Of a DNA stretch of 44,160 nt, positions 33,442-41,855 are shown piece after piece; positions within the stretch are counted from its first letter, which is position 1; every line of letters begins with the position of its first letter. This DNA comes from Phycisphaeraceae bacterium (GTDB lineage Bacteria; Planctomycetota; Phycisphaerae; Phycisphaerales; UBA1924): assembly GCA_021299385.1 (NCBI GenBank), contig JAJTGZ010000015.1:1-44160 (forward strand). Reading direction: 5' to 3'. Under the pieces are notes generated by a model. The model was not told where the DNA came from and ran no database searches. It saw only the letters and a list, made by a program, of their open reading frames with translations. The position numbers and the translations under genes were made by a program.

Positions 33442-34608
33442 CTATTTCTTCCCCTCGATCACCTGCCCCGTGCCGGTTGTGATCTTGCCGATGACGTAGA
33501 CGCGTTCGCCCTGTTTTTCCAGGTGTTCTTTGACGCTCTTGGCGAACGTTGGCCGGACGATCAGGCAGAAGCCGATGCCCATGTTAAACACGCGGCGCAT
33601 CTCCGCCTCGTCGATCCCGCCGCGCTCTTGCAGGAACCTAAACAACGCCGGCACGGGCCAACTGCCCGTATCGATCGCCGCGTCCACGCCGCCGTGCAGC
33701 GCGCGACAGAGGTTCCCGACCATCCCCGAGCCGGTGATGTGCGCCATCCCCCCGATCACCTTCTTGACCTTGTAACTCTTGAGCACCGACAGCACCGGCT
33801 TGACATAGATCCGCGTTGGCGTCAGCAGCACCTCGCCAAGCGTCTTGGCGGCGGTCTTGGCCGTGGCCTTGCTCTTGTTCCTGGCCACCTTCGCCCCCTC
33901 TTCGTCCAGTTCCGCATACGCCGCGTTCAGATCCAGTTTCGCCTCTTTGACGACCCTGCGCACCAGCGAATACCCGTTGCTGTGGATGCCGCTGCTGGCC
34001 AGCCCGAGCACCACATCGCCCACCTCCACGCGCCCGCCGTCGATCGCACGGTCCAGGTCCACAACCCCCACGGCAAACCCGGCCAGGTCAAAGTCCCCCG
34101 GCGCATACACATCGGGCATCTCGGCCGTCTCACCGCCGAGCAATGCACAACCAGACTGCACGCACCCATCGACGATCCCAGCCACCAGCGCGTTGAGCAT
34201 CGCTTTGTCCACCTTGGGCGTGGCGATGTAGTCCAGAAAAAACAAAGGCTCGGCACCCTGCACGATCATGTCGTTGACGTTCATCGCCACCAGATCAATG
34301 CCGATGGTGTCAAACTTCTTCATCTCCGCGGCCAGTTTGAGCTTGGTCCCCACCCCATCGGCGCACGCAACGAGCACCGGGTGCTTGTAGTTGCGTGCAA
34401 AGAGGCGTTCGTTGTAGTCCAGCCTAAAAAGCCCGGCGAACCCGCCGGGGTTGTCGATCACGCGCGGGCCAAACGTCCGCCGGACCACCGAGGCGAGGCC
34501 CTCGGTGAACGAGTCCTTGTCCTCCAGGTTCACGCCGCTGTCGGCATAGGAAAGGTTCAGCGTCTTGGCGGGTGCTTTCCGTCGCGTCGTGGTGCGGGCA
34601 GGGGGCAT
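33442..34608 (-). CDS. purM: Phosphoribosylformylglycinamidine cyclo-ligase
   Basis: Cytosolic AIR synthetase of purine synthesis, ATP-dependent. The 388-residue product shows YADSGVNLEDKD at the N-terminus, VACADGVGTKLKLA (nucleotide/metal region), DLVAMNVNDMIVQGAEPLFFLDY and GCALLGGETAEMPDVY, as in the family. The rest of the C-terminal domain follows, with GGMAHITGSGMVGNL and MGIGFCLI. A Lys/Ala-rich insert (about 220-240, RNKSKATAKTAAKTLGE) is longer than usual. ATG 34608 fits the family; upstream in-frame codons to 34692 look spurious. Confidence 0.94.
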   Translation of the reverse strand: MPPARTTTRRKAPAKTLNLSYADSGVNLEDKDSFTEGLASVVRRTFGPRVIDNPGGFAGLFRLDYNERLFARNYKHPVLVACADGVGTKLKLAAEMKKFDTIGIDLVAMNVNDMIVQGAEPLFFLDYIATPKVDKAMLNALVAGIVDGCVQSGCALLGGETAEMPDVYAPGDFDLAGFAVGVVDLDRAIDGGRVEVGDVVLGLASSGIHSNGYSLVRRVVKEAKLDLNAAYAELDEEGAKVARNKSKATAKTAAKTLGEVLLTPTRIYVKPVLSVLKSYKVKKVIGGMAHITGSGMVGNLCRALHGGVDAAIDTGSWPVPALFRFLQERGGIDEAEMRRVFNMGIGFCLIVRPTFAKSVKEHLEKQGERVYVIGKITTGTGQVIEGKK

Positions 34609-34904
34609 AGGTGGCAGGATAGCGAAAGTGGGCAAACCGGGCGAGCGGAAACCCCTGTCGGTTGTTCTCGCGGGCGCGCCCGGCAGGCCCAACCCCCACG
34701 GCGGGCTTTACAGCCCATTACAGGCGTGCTTCGCCGGGTGGACCTATGGGTCTAAAAAAGCCGCCGGAGCGACCCTGGGCCATCGTGGTGCATCTCCACT
34801 TGCGGTCGCGGTTTTGTGGATATCGGCGGTGCCATGCCGGGACAATTTTGCTGCGCGGATCCCCTCGGCGTTGCGCGGCGACTAAACTTCCCTCCCGGCG
34901 AACT

Positions 34905-34937
34905 GCCGGCGTTGGGCCAGTCGCCCGGCGTTTTTTT
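34905..34937 (+). promoter_or_regulatory. Hairpin with T-run just before the metK ribosome site
   Basis: GCCGGCG (34905-34911) pairs with CGCCCGGC (34922-34929, one bulged C), followed by seven Ts (34931-34937) that run directly into GGAG. This resembles an intrinsic terminator in the leader of metK and would be a plausible attenuator. I do not recognise a SAM riboswitch aptamer in 34609-34904. Confidence 0.5.
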
Positions 34938-34947
34938 GGAGCCTTGC

Positions 34948-36120
34948 ATGTCCAGCCGAATGTTCACGTCTGAGTCCGTCTCGATGGGGCACCCCGACAA
35001 GGTGGCCGACCAGATCTCCGATGCGATCCTTGACGCGATGATCGCCGACGATCCGTTCTCGCGCGTGGCGTGCGAGACGCTGTGCGCGACGGGGCTGGTC
35101 GTCGTCGCCGGGGAGATCACGACTAAGACCTATGTGGAGATCCCCGAGATCATCCGCAAGACGGTCAGGGAGATCGGGTACACCACCGGGGACATGCGGT
35201 TTGATTCAGAGTCGTGCGCGGTGATGGTTGCGCTGAACAAGCAAAGCCCCGACATCGCCATGGGCGTTGACCGCGAGGGGGCGGGGGACCAGGGGATGAT
35301 GTTCGGCTTTGCGTGCAAGGACACGCCCGAGCTGATGCCGCTGGCGATCCAGCTCAGCCACCGGCTCGTCGAGCAGCAGGCGCACGTGCGGCGTGAGGGG
35401 ACGATCCCCGGCCTGCGGCCCGACGCCAAGAGCCAGGTAACCGTTGAGTATCAGGATGACAAGCCCGTGCGCGTCGATACGGTGGTGCTCAGCACGCAGC
35501 ACGAGCCGATGTGGAACGATCGGCAGGCGGAGCTCAAGAAGGCGATCATCGAGCACGTCATCAAGCCGGTGCTGGGCCAGTGGTACAACGCCGGGATCAC
35601 GGTGCACGTCAACCCGACGGGTCGGTTCGAGATCGGCGGCCCGCACGGGGACACCGGGCTGACCGGTCGCAAGATCATCGTCGATACCTACGGCGGGATG
35701 GGCCGGCATGGCGGCGGCGCCTTCAGCGGCAAGGACCCGACCAAGGTTGACCGCTCGGCGGCCTATATGGCAAGGTACATTGCCAAGAACGTTGTCGCCG
35801 CGGGGCTGGCCGAGCGGTGCGAGATACAACTTTCGTACGCCATCGGCGTGGCCGAGCCGACGAGCGTGTACGTGGACACCTTCGGCACCGCAAAGGTGAG
35901 CGAGGAGAAGATTTCCGAAGCGATCCGCAAGACCTTCAAGCTGACCCCACGCGGGATCATCGAGAGCCTCGGGCTGCGGGTGCCGATCTTCGCACCGACG
36001 GCACGGCACGGGCACTTTGGCAGGCCGCCTGGGACCATCACGTACAACGGGAAGAAGTATGAGACGTTTACGTGGGAGAAGACGGACAAGGTCGACGCGC
36101 TGCGTGCGGCGGTGAAATAA
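34948..36120 (+). CDS. metK: S-adenosylmethionine synthetase
   Basis: Cytosolic methionine adenosyltransferase, making SAM from methionine and ATP. The 390-residue product shows [21 protein letters not shown], then [13 protein letters not shown] (family signature), and the second signature [26 protein letters not shown], including the catalytic Lys/Asp region. Length and motifs are normal. GGAG lies 6-7 bases before ATG 34948. The tandem repeats downstream lie outside the gene. Confidence 0.96.
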   Translation: MSSRMFTSESVSMGHPDKVADQISDAILDAMIADDPFSRVACETLCATGLVVVAGEITTKTYVEIPEIIRKTVREIGYTTGDMRFDSESCAVMVALNKQSPDIAMGVDREGAGDQGMMFGFACKDTPELMPLAIQLSHRLVEQQAHVRREGTIPGLRPDAKSQVTVEYQDDKPVRVDTVVLSTQHEPMWNDRQAELKKAIIEHVIKPVLGQWYNAGITVHVNPTGRFEIGGPHGDTGLTGRKIIVDTYGGMGRHGGGAFSGKDPTKVDRSAAYMARYIAKNVVAAGLAERCEIQLSYAIGVAEPTSVYVDTFGTAKVSEEKISEAIRKTFKLTPRGIIESLGLRVPIFAPTARHGHFGRPPGTITYNGKKYETFTWEKTDKVDALRAAVK

Positions 36121-36138
36121 GCCGGGTAGGTCCGGGTA

Positions 36139-36317
36139 GGTCGGCTCTCCGAGCCGACCGTCTTGGGCGTGATATGGGGGCGTGATATGGGGGCGTGATA
36201 TGGGGGCGTGAAGTGCGCGGTGATTTCAGGGTGTAGACAGTGGCCAACCCCACCCCTGCACCTGCCCTCGGGGGAGGGGTTGAAGAAGAAGGAGAGGATC
36301 GGCTCGGAGAGCCGATC
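36139..36317. repeat. Palindromes (copies 5 and 6), 13-bp tandem repeat and G-rich element
   Basis: GGTCGGCTCTCCGAGCCGACC at 36139-36159 is followed by three perfect 13-bp copies of GATATGGGGGCGT (36171-36209). A minus-sense G-rich element (36243-36282) comes next, then GATCGGCTCGGAGAGCCGATC (36297-36317) 16 bp before the rplS stop. All lie in the 212-bp convergent gap between metK and rplS. Confidence 0.85.
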
Positions 36318-36332
36318 TACCCAGAATCGCTC

Positions 36333-36710
36333 TTAGGCCTTGGCGACGTGCTTCAAGCCGCGGCGGCGGTCGCGGATGCGGCGGCTCTTGCCCTTGCGCT
36401 CGCGGAGGTAGTAGAGCTTGGCACGGCGGCTGTCGCCCCGGCGGACGACCTCGACTTTTTCGACGCGGGGTGAGCAGACCGGGAAGGTGCGCTCGACGCC
36501 GACCTCGTCAACGAGCTTGCGGACGGTGATCATCTCGGTCACGCCGCGGCCGGCGTGGGAGATCAGCACGCCGGTGAAGACCTGCGTGCGCTCCTTGTCC
36601 CCCTCGACGATCTTGTTGTGCACGCTGATGGTGTCCCCGATGGAGAGCACCGGCAGGTCTGTGCGGAGGAGCTCGGCGTTGAGGCTCTCGATGATCTGTT
36701 GAATACCCAT
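36333..36710 (-). CDS. rplS: 50S ribosomal protein L19
   Basis: Ribosomal large-subunit protein at the 30S-50S interface. The 125-residue product starts MGIQQIIESLNAELL and carries DTISVHNKIVEGDKERTQVFTGVLI, then ERTFPVCSPRVEKVEVVRRGDSRRAKLYYLRERKGKSRRI, all matching L19. The ATG at 36710 is preceded by GGAAAGAG. Upstream in-frame sequence is repeat translation and is not part of the protein. The usual rpsP, rimM and trmD partners are absent. Confidence 0.95.
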   Translation of the reverse strand: MGIQQIIESLNAELLRTDLPVLSIGDTISVHNKIVEGDKERTQVFTGVLISHAGRGVTEMITVRKLVDEVGVERTFPVCSPRVEKVEVVRRGDSRRAKLYYLRERKGKSRRIRDRRRGLKHVAKA

Positions 36711-36785
36711 GGTCGTGCTCTTTCCAAAGTTGAGTGGAGATGGTAGGCGTGCCGGGGTTGGGGGGCAATGGGTGGGGGGAGGATG

Positions 36786-36910
36786 GCGGGCTGGAAGCCC
36801 GCCCCACCCAGAACCCTTACCCCACCCAGAACCCTTACTTTGGTGGGGCGGGCTTCCCAGCCCGCCCCACCCAGAACCCTTACTTGGTGGGGCGGGCTTC
36901 CCAGCCCGCC
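36786..36910. repeat. Tandem array upstream of rplS: CCACCCAGAACCCTTAC units and hairpins
   Basis: Three copies of CCACCCAGAACCCTTAC (36804-36820, 36822-36838, 36867-36883) are interleaved with GGCGGGCTGGAAGCCCGCC-type hairpins (about 36786, 36847 and 36891). The spacer lies between the permease stop (36930) and the rplS start and must contain or precede the rplS promoter. Confidence 0.85.
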
Positions 36911-36929
36911 ATGCCGGGAGCAAAAAGGT

Positions 36930-37940
36930 CTAGTCCTGGATGCGTGGGTCGACGACGCGGTAGAGGACATCCACGGCGAGGTTCAGCAGGATCAGCAGCG
37001 TGCTGAAGACCAGCACGACGCCCATGATTAGGAACAAATCCTTGTTGAGCACGGCGTTGACGAAGTGCTGGCCCAGGCCCGGGACGGTGAAGACGCGTTC
37101 GACGACGAAGCTGCCGGTCATGGCTAGGGCGGTGGCTGGGCCGAGGTAGCTCAGGGCGGGGAGGAAGGCGTTTTTAAGTGCGTGCTTGAGGACGACGCGT
37201 GATTCGGGCAGGCCCTTGGCGCGGGCGGTGCGGATGAAGTCGGTGCCGAGCGCATCGATCATGCCCATGCGTGTCAGGCGTGCGATGTATGCGGCGAAGG
37301 GGAGGCTCAGTGTGATCGCGGGCAGGAGGATGTCCTGCGGCCTGCCCCATGCGGCAACCGAGCCGATGCCCAGCAGGACGGGGCCGACGAGCAGCAGCAG
37401 GGTGCCGACGACGAAACTGGGGAGGCTGATGCCCACGAGGGCGACGGCGAGTGTTCCGGTGTCGGCAAGTGATCCTGGTCGCACGGCGCCGAGGACGCCG
37501 GCGGTCAGGCCGATGACCAGGGCGATGATGATGGCGCATGCGCCGATGAGGATGGAGACGGGCAGAGCGCCGGCGAGGATTTCGTTGACGCGCCAGTCTT
37601 CGTACTGGAGGCTCGGGCCGAGGTCAAAGACGAAGCGTGTCGGGGGGGCGAGGCCGGCGGCTTGCATCTGGGCATCTTGGCGGGCGTGAGTGCCGTCGAT
37701 GCGGCCACGGATGTGGGCCAGGCCCGAGGCGTTGCTGAGGTAGGAGAAGTAGAAGGACCAGAAGCTATCGAGGTTGTATCGGGCCTCGATGGCCTGCTGA
37801 ACTTCTTTGGGTGGCAGGCGTCCTTCACCCTTGTCCATGGGGCTGCCGGGGATGGCCCAGGCGAGTGTGAGTGTGAGGGTGTAGACGGCTAGCAGGATGA
37901 TGGGCAGCTGGAGCAGCCGCCTGGAGATCAGCGTGAGCAT
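36930..37940 (-). CDS. DppB/OppB-type ABC transporter permease
   Basis: Inner-membrane permease subunit of a peptide- or nickel-type ABC importer, 336 residues. The first helix (LLQLPIILLAVYTLTLTLAWAIPG) is followed by a periplasmic segment, then the typical helices and the family loop ALKNAFLPALSYLGPATALAMTGSFVVERVFTVPGLG, ending in DVLYRVVDPRI. DppC, ATPase and binding-protein genes are not in the window, which is unusual, although the neighbours upstream in the genome cannot be seen past the repeat-rich gap. The ATG at 37940 was chosen. Confidence 0.88.
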   Translation of the reverse strand: MLTLISRRLLQLPIILLAVYTLTLTLAWAIPGSPMDKGEGRLPPKEVQQAIEARYNLDSFWSFYFSYLSNASGLAHIRGRIDGTHARQDAQMQAAGLAPPTRFVFDLGPSLQYEDWRVNEILAGALPVSILIGACAIIIALVIGLTAGVLGAVRPGSLADTGTLAVALVGISLPSFVVGTLLLLVGPVLLGIGSVAAWGRPQDILLPAITLSLPFAAYIARLTRMGMIDALGTDFIRTARAKGLPESRVVLKHALKNAFLPALSYLGPATALAMTGSFVVERVFTVPGLGQHFVNAVLNKDLFLIMGVVLVFSTLLILLNLAVDVLYRVVDPRIQD

Positions 37941-38011
37941 GGCAGGAACGATACCCCGGCAGGTGGGGGCGTGACCTCATACAGAGCACCACTGAACGTC
38001 GTGCGTTCGAA

Positions 38012-38053
38012 GTGGCCAACCCCACCGCTGCCTCCCCTCGGGGGAGGGGTTCA
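38012..38053 (-). terminator. Hairpin with G-rich arm 3' of the HDOD gene
   Basis: On the minus strand AACCCCTCCCCCGAGGGG (about 38053-38036) forms a strong stem and leads into a G-rich run (GGAGGCAGCGGTGGGGTTGG). It lies 27 bp after the HDOD gene stop. This copy has one weakened G-run. Confidence 0.55.
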
Positions 38054-38078
38054 GCATCAGAAACAACGGCGATCCGCA

Positions 38079-39584
38079 TCATGCGGCTTTGGGGACGAAG
38101 ACGCGGAGGAGGTTGTTGCCGGATCTTTGTGCAGATTGCAGCGCGCGGTGTGCGGTGTCCAGGACCGAGTCGATGGTGGTAAAGCGTGCGCGGGTGGCAT
38201 CGTCCAGTGAGAGGAGCCCGGCCGAGAGGGTGACGGGGATATCGATCCTGACAAGGCCCTTGGGTGTTATGTGCATGGGCTGGGCCGTGAGGTCGTCCTT
38301 GAAGGCCTCGATGAGTTTGGTTGCCGAGAAGCGGTCGGTGGCGGTCATGATGATGGCGAAGAGGCCGCGGTCGAGGTTGAAGCTGATGATGGCCTGGGTC
38401 TCGAACTTGCGGAGGCGTTCGCCGAGGCAGAGGAGCAGTTCGTTGGTATAGGCCTGCCCGTACTCTGTTTGTATGTTCTCGACCCCGTCGAGCGCGAGCA
38501 GCGCGAGGGAGAAAGGCCCGCCGCCGGCCTGGAGCTGCTCGACAACGGCGACGAGGTTCTGGCTCAGTGTGATGCGGTTGGGCAGGAGCGTGATGGGGTC
38601 GAGGTTGGCGGCGAGTGCGGCGTCTGGGTCGTTGGTCGGTGGTGTTGTGCGCGGCTGGCTCTGGATGGGGAGCGTTGCGCTGACGAGCTGCTCGTTGGCC
38701 TTGGCGCGGACGGTGGCCGGGTCGCCGTAGTCGGCAAGCTCGACTTCCAGGAAGCTGGCGACCTCGCGTGCACCTTTGGCGATGACTTCCATGAGTTCAT
38801 CGGTGCGCGGGGGTGTGATGCGGAACCACTCCTCGCACTTGGCGTAGTAGCGCTTGAGCGCGACGCCGGGCTCCGTGGCCGAGAGGACATCGGCGGCCAT
38901 GTTCCCAAGCCCGACGGCGTAGACGGCTTGGATGTGCGTCTGCGGGGCGGCCTGCGGGCGTTCGTGGTAGCGGATCGGCACGCTGAGCTCGGGGGGGAGT
39001 TTCCAGCGTGCGGCGAGCAATGCGCCGACGTCGGGGTGGGAGGCTTCGAGTTGTTCGAGCTCGGCCTTGACGAGCAGGCGGTGGTCGCCGTTGGTTGATT
39101 GGAGGATCGCGGCGTATTCCTTGCCGAGCGCCTGGTAGAGGGCGACCATGCCGACGTCTTGGAGGAGGCCGGCGAGGAAGACCTCTTCTTCATGGCCGAT
39201 CTTGGCCTCATCGGCGATGCACTTGGCGGCGACGCCGGTGAGGAGGCCGCGGCGCCAGTAGGAGGCGTAGTCAAAGCCTTGCTCGGCGTGCTTTTTGAGC
39301 GAGCCGACGAGTGAGAAGCCCAGGGCGAGTGTTTTGACGCTCGAGAAGCCGAGCATGACGATGGCCTGGCTGATGGTGCTGCAGGGCTTGCTGAGGCCGT
39401 AGAAGGGGGAGTTGACGGTCTTGAGGACCTTGCCGGAGAGGCCCTGATCTTTGCTGATGACGTCGGCGAGTTCAACGATGGTGGTTTTGTTGTTGGCGGT
39501 CAATTCGATGATGCGTAAGGCGACCGCCGGCAGGCTTGGCAGTCGGTCGCAACGGAGCACGCGATCGAGGATCTCGGGGTTCAT
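38079..39584 (-). CDS. HDOD domain protein with a degenerate GGDEF domain
   Basis: 501-residue cytosolic regulator. The N-terminal HDOD domain (about 1-200) shows LPSLPAVALRIIELTANN, VISKDQGLSGKVLKTVNSPFYGL and a final HPDVGALLAARWKLP. The C-terminal half (about 315-500) starts DPITLLPNRITL, as in GGDEF domains. The catalytic motif is replaced by FNLDRGLFAIIM, so no cyclase activity is expected. HDOD proteins act in signalling and often in motility or stress regulation. The ATG at 39584 was chosen. It stands between recO and the permease genes. Confidence 0.88.
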   Translation of the reverse strand: MNPEILDRVLRCDRLPSLPAVALRIIELTANNKTTIVELADVISKDQGLSGKVLKTVNSPFYGLSKPCSTISQAIVMLGFSSVKTLALGFSLVGSLKKHAEQGFDYASYWRRGLLTGVAAKCIADEAKIGHEEEVFLAGLLQDVGMVALYQALGKEYAAILQSTNGDHRLLVKAELEQLEASHPDVGALLAARWKLPPELSVPIRYHERPQAAPQTHIQAVYAVGLGNMAADVLSATEPGVALKRYYAKCEEWFRITPPRTDELMEVIAKGAREVASFLEVELADYGDPATVRAKANEQLVSATLPIQSQPRTTPPTNDPDAALAANLDPITLLPNRITLSQNLVAVVEQLQAGGGPFSLALLALDGVENIQTEYGQAYTNELLLCLGERLRKFETQAIISFNLDRGLFAIIMTATDRFSATKLIEAFKDDLTAQPMHITPKGLVRIDIPVTLSAGLLSLDDATRARFTTIDSVLDTAHRALQSAQRSGNNLLRVFVPKAA

Positions 39585-39703
39585 GCGGTCTTTGGGCTGG
39601 AAGAATCTCAGGCCTCGGTCAACATCGGTCCGTCGGGGGGGATACTTGATGGGGATGGTGGTTGTTGGGCAGTTGCGTAGAAGGGCGTTGTGCTGGTTGG
39701 GGC

Positions 39704-40453
39704 TTAGCTGAGGGGTCCGTAGACGAGGGGAAAGGTTTTCGCTTCTGATCCGATCAGGTGCCGAACGTATGCTGCAAGGAGGGCGCCGGCGCGTCTGGTA
39801 TGGTCGCTGTGTGGCAGGCTTTGCGGGTTGTGCGGGTGATGCATGGCGGATTGTCGGAGGGTTTGGAGTGTTGTGCCGCGTACGTGCCAGTGGTGTTGGT
39901 GCTCGGTGTGTTTGGTTGCGCTGAAGCCGCCGAGCTCGGGTATGAAGGTGAGGACCCCGACTGGTTGGAGGGGTGTGCCGGTGTGGATGTCAGTGTCGAG
40001 CCTGGGTGCGAAGCCGGACCACTGGAGGAGTTGGAGTTGGTAGCAGAGGAGTTGTGGGTGGAGGTTGTCAGTGGTGGTCAGTTGCTGGAGGCAGTTGAGC
40101 AGTGCGTCGAAGAGTTCGGGGTGAGGGTCTTGGTCGCGGACGAGCAGTTGTGTGATCTCGCTGGCGTAGAGAGCGGCGTAGTAGAGGTGGAGGTTTGTGT
40201 GCAGGGCGGGGAAGGCCTCGGCCAGGTCCCACTCGGTGATGAGGGCGAGTTCGCTGGCGGGCTTGATGAAGAACGCGGCGTGTGCGCGGGTGAGCAGCTC
40301 GATGCCGCCTGAGTATGCCGAGCCGGGCCGGCGGCTCCCCTTGGCCAGGCCTCGGACGAAGCCGTGGGAGCGGGTGAAGAGCCATGCGGTCTGACTGGTT
40401 TCGGACCAGTCCCAGTGGCGTATGCAGATGGCTTGATCGCGGGTCGGCGGCAC
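39704..40453 (-). CDS. recO: DNA repair protein RecO
   Basis: Cytosolic recombination mediator that helps RecA load on SSB-coated DNA. The 249-residue product starts MPPTRDQAICIRHWDWSETSQTAWLFTRSHGFVRGLAKGSRRPGSAY, typical of the RecO OB-fold N-terminus. A helical C-terminus follows (HTNLHLYYAALYASEITQLLV). The zinc-binding cysteines of some RecO proteins are missing. The start is uncertain: GTG 40453 fits the family best, but no Shine-Dalgarno sequence is visible. The upstream frame to 41197 is Arg/His-rich and is the shadow of the divergent membrane gene. Confidence 0.85.
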   Translation of the reverse strand: MPPTRDQAICIRHWDWSETSQTAWLFTRSHGFVRGLAKGSRRPGSAYSGGIELLTRAHAAFFIKPASELALITEWDLAEAFPALHTNLHLYYAALYASEITQLLVRDQDPHPELFDALLNCLQQLTTTDNLHPQLLCYQLQLLQWSGFAPRLDTDIHTGTPLQPVGVLTFIPELGGFSATKHTEHQHHWHVRGTTLQTLRQSAMHHPHNPQSLPHSDHTRRAGALLAAYVRHLIGSEAKTFPLVYGPLS

Positions 40454-40507
40454 TGGGAAGGCTACGCGTTGGTGTGGGGCTGGTGAGGTCTTGTCTATGC
40501 TGTGCGG

Positions 40508-41350
40508 ATGCGAAGAGCGGTTGCGACATACGGCTTGATGGTTGCGGCGTTGTTTTTGGCCGGGCCTTTGGCGTGGGTGCTCACCGCGGGCGTGCACGAC
40601 CCGACGGGTGGGCATGGGGGTACGGTGCTGCTGTTTGCCGAGTCGATGCCGGTGGCGTTTGTGCGTGGGGCGGGGGCGTCTTTGATTGCCGTGGTGGTGG
40701 GGCTGTTGTCGGCAAGGTTGGTGTCGCTGCGGTGGGGGTTGTGGAACGCGGGTGTGGTGATGGCGTGGGCGAGCGCGGGTGTGGGGACGGTGGACCAGGT
40801 GCTGCGGGCGCGTGGGTCGGCGTCGGGGCTGCTGGGGGCCTTCGCGGTGGAGGGTGGCCTGCTGGCGGTCCTGGCGGCGGGGTTTGCGTTCCTGGCCGGC
40901 CGCGTTGCGCGGGAACGCTGGGGGGAGGAGGAAGGTTGGTCGCGTGGGAAGCGAGTGGGGATGATCGTCGCGGCGGTGGTGGCGTCGGCGGTTGGAGTTG
41001 CGGTTGGGACGCGCGTTGGGATGATTGATAACCTCAAGGGGCAGGCGATTTTTAGTGTGCTGGCTGGGAGCGTGCTGGGGGGGATATTGGCGACGATTGT
41101 GTGGCCGAGGCACCCGGCGTGGACAGTGGTGCTGGGCGTTGCGGTGGTGGCGGTGTTTGGGCCGATGTACGCGATGGCGACGGTGCCTGCGGGGCAACTC
41201 GTCGAGCAGATCTTCGGGGGGACGCTGGTGGGGTTTGCGCGGATCACGCCGATGGACTGGGCGGCGGGCGCGCTGCTCGGGACGCCGATGGGGATGTCGA
41301 TTGCCGGGGGGCTGATGGGGCGGGAACAGGTGGTCGCGGGGCGGGCGTGA
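40508..41350 (+). CDS. Multi-pass membrane protein, unknown function
   Basis: 280-residue hydrophobic protein with about six to seven segments (for example TYGLMVAALFLAGPLAWVLTAG, GASLIAVVVGLLSARLV, MIVAAVVASAVGVAVG, AIFSVLAGSVLGGILATIVW, TVVLGVAVVAVFGPMYAMA). The C-terminus contains a Gly-rich region. A GTG at 40502 would add two residues. It is divergent from recO with a gap of about 54 bp. No family is recognised. Confidence 0.7.
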   Translation: MRRAVATYGLMVAALFLAGPLAWVLTAGVHDPTGGHGGTVLLFAESMPVAFVRGAGASLIAVVVGLLSARLVSLRWGLWNAGVVMAWASAGVGTVDQVLRARGSASGLLGAFAVEGGLLAVLAAGFAFLAGRVARERWGEEEGWSRGKRVGMIVAAVVASAVGVAVGTRVGMIDNLKGQAIFSVLAGSVLGGILATIVWPRHPAWTVVLGVAVVAVFGPMYAMATVPAGQLVEQIFGGTLVGFARITPMDWAAGALLGTPMGMSIAGGLMGREQVVAGRA

Positions 41351-41361
41351 GGGGGAGAATC

Positions 41362-41855
41362 TTTACTCCAGAGGCCCAGCGGGCCCAGAGGGGGAATCAC
41401 TCAGAGGACGGAGGGGCAGAGGTTTTCAGAGTGGTTTTGGGTCGGCTTTGTTGGAGGCCTTCGGCCCCAGCGGGGCCGGGGGGTGTAGCCACGGGTGGAG
41501 CCCGCGCTTTGGCGGGCGCAACCCGTGGGAAGTTGATGCACCCGCGCCCCGCCCCGGCAGGGGCGGCGGAATCCCCCGCCCCTGCCGGGGCGGCCCACAT
41601 CCAGTGCCAGGCTTCCACGGGTTGCGCCCGCCAGAGCGCGGGCTTCACCCGTGGCTACACCCCGCAACCCCTTTGGGGTTGGAGAGGATGCAACCTGCAA
41701 AACCTTTGAGGTTGAAGGCGCTGTGAGTTAGACCTGGTATGTACTGCGCGTTCCTCCGCCAACCTATGGGACCTCGGCGAACCTCTTCTTCTTGAATTTC
41801 TGCCTCAGTCAACCCCACCCCTGCCCCTCCACGCGGGAACGTTCTGGGGGAGGGG
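41362..41855. repeat. Dispersed multi-module repeat, copy C, with nested palindrome
   Basis: No gene is seen. From left: TTTACTCCAGAGGCCCAGCG (41362, an arm like that of the dnaA-purM repeat), a GAATCACTCAGAGGACGGAG module (41394) and CTTCGGCCCCAGCGGGGCCG (41460). Next is a nested palindrome, with outer arms 41482-41528 and 41615-41661 (2 mismatches in 47) and a 17-bp perfect inner repeat at 41550-41566 and 41576-41592. A CGGCGAACCTCTTCTTCTTG module follows, then a minus-sense G-rich element that abuts the murQ stop (41812-41857). Confidence 0.85.

Noticed and set aside
34609-34904. SAM riboswitch upstream of metK
   Set aside because: No SAM-I, SAM-II or SAH core motif recognised by eye; only the terminator-like hairpin is supported.
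36171-36209. CRISPR-like array
   Set aside because: Direct repeats are 13 bp with no spacers and no cas genes are nearby.
36711-36923. 71-residue N-terminal extension of L19
   Set aside because: It is a translation of CCACCCAGAACCC-type repeats and hairpins; L19 has no such extension.
36930-37940. Complete peptide ABC importer operon
   Set aside because: Only the DppB/OppB-like permease is present; no second permease, ATPase or binding protein in the window.
39704-41197. 497-aa form of RecO starting far upstream
   Set aside because: The extra N-terminus is an Arg/His-rich stretch antisense to the divergent membrane gene; RecO homology starts at about 40453.
40495-41400. Minus-strand frame (301 aa) opposite the unknown membrane gene
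   Set aside because: Ser/Thr/Pro-rich with no recognisable motif and antisense to a protein with regular hydrophobic segments.
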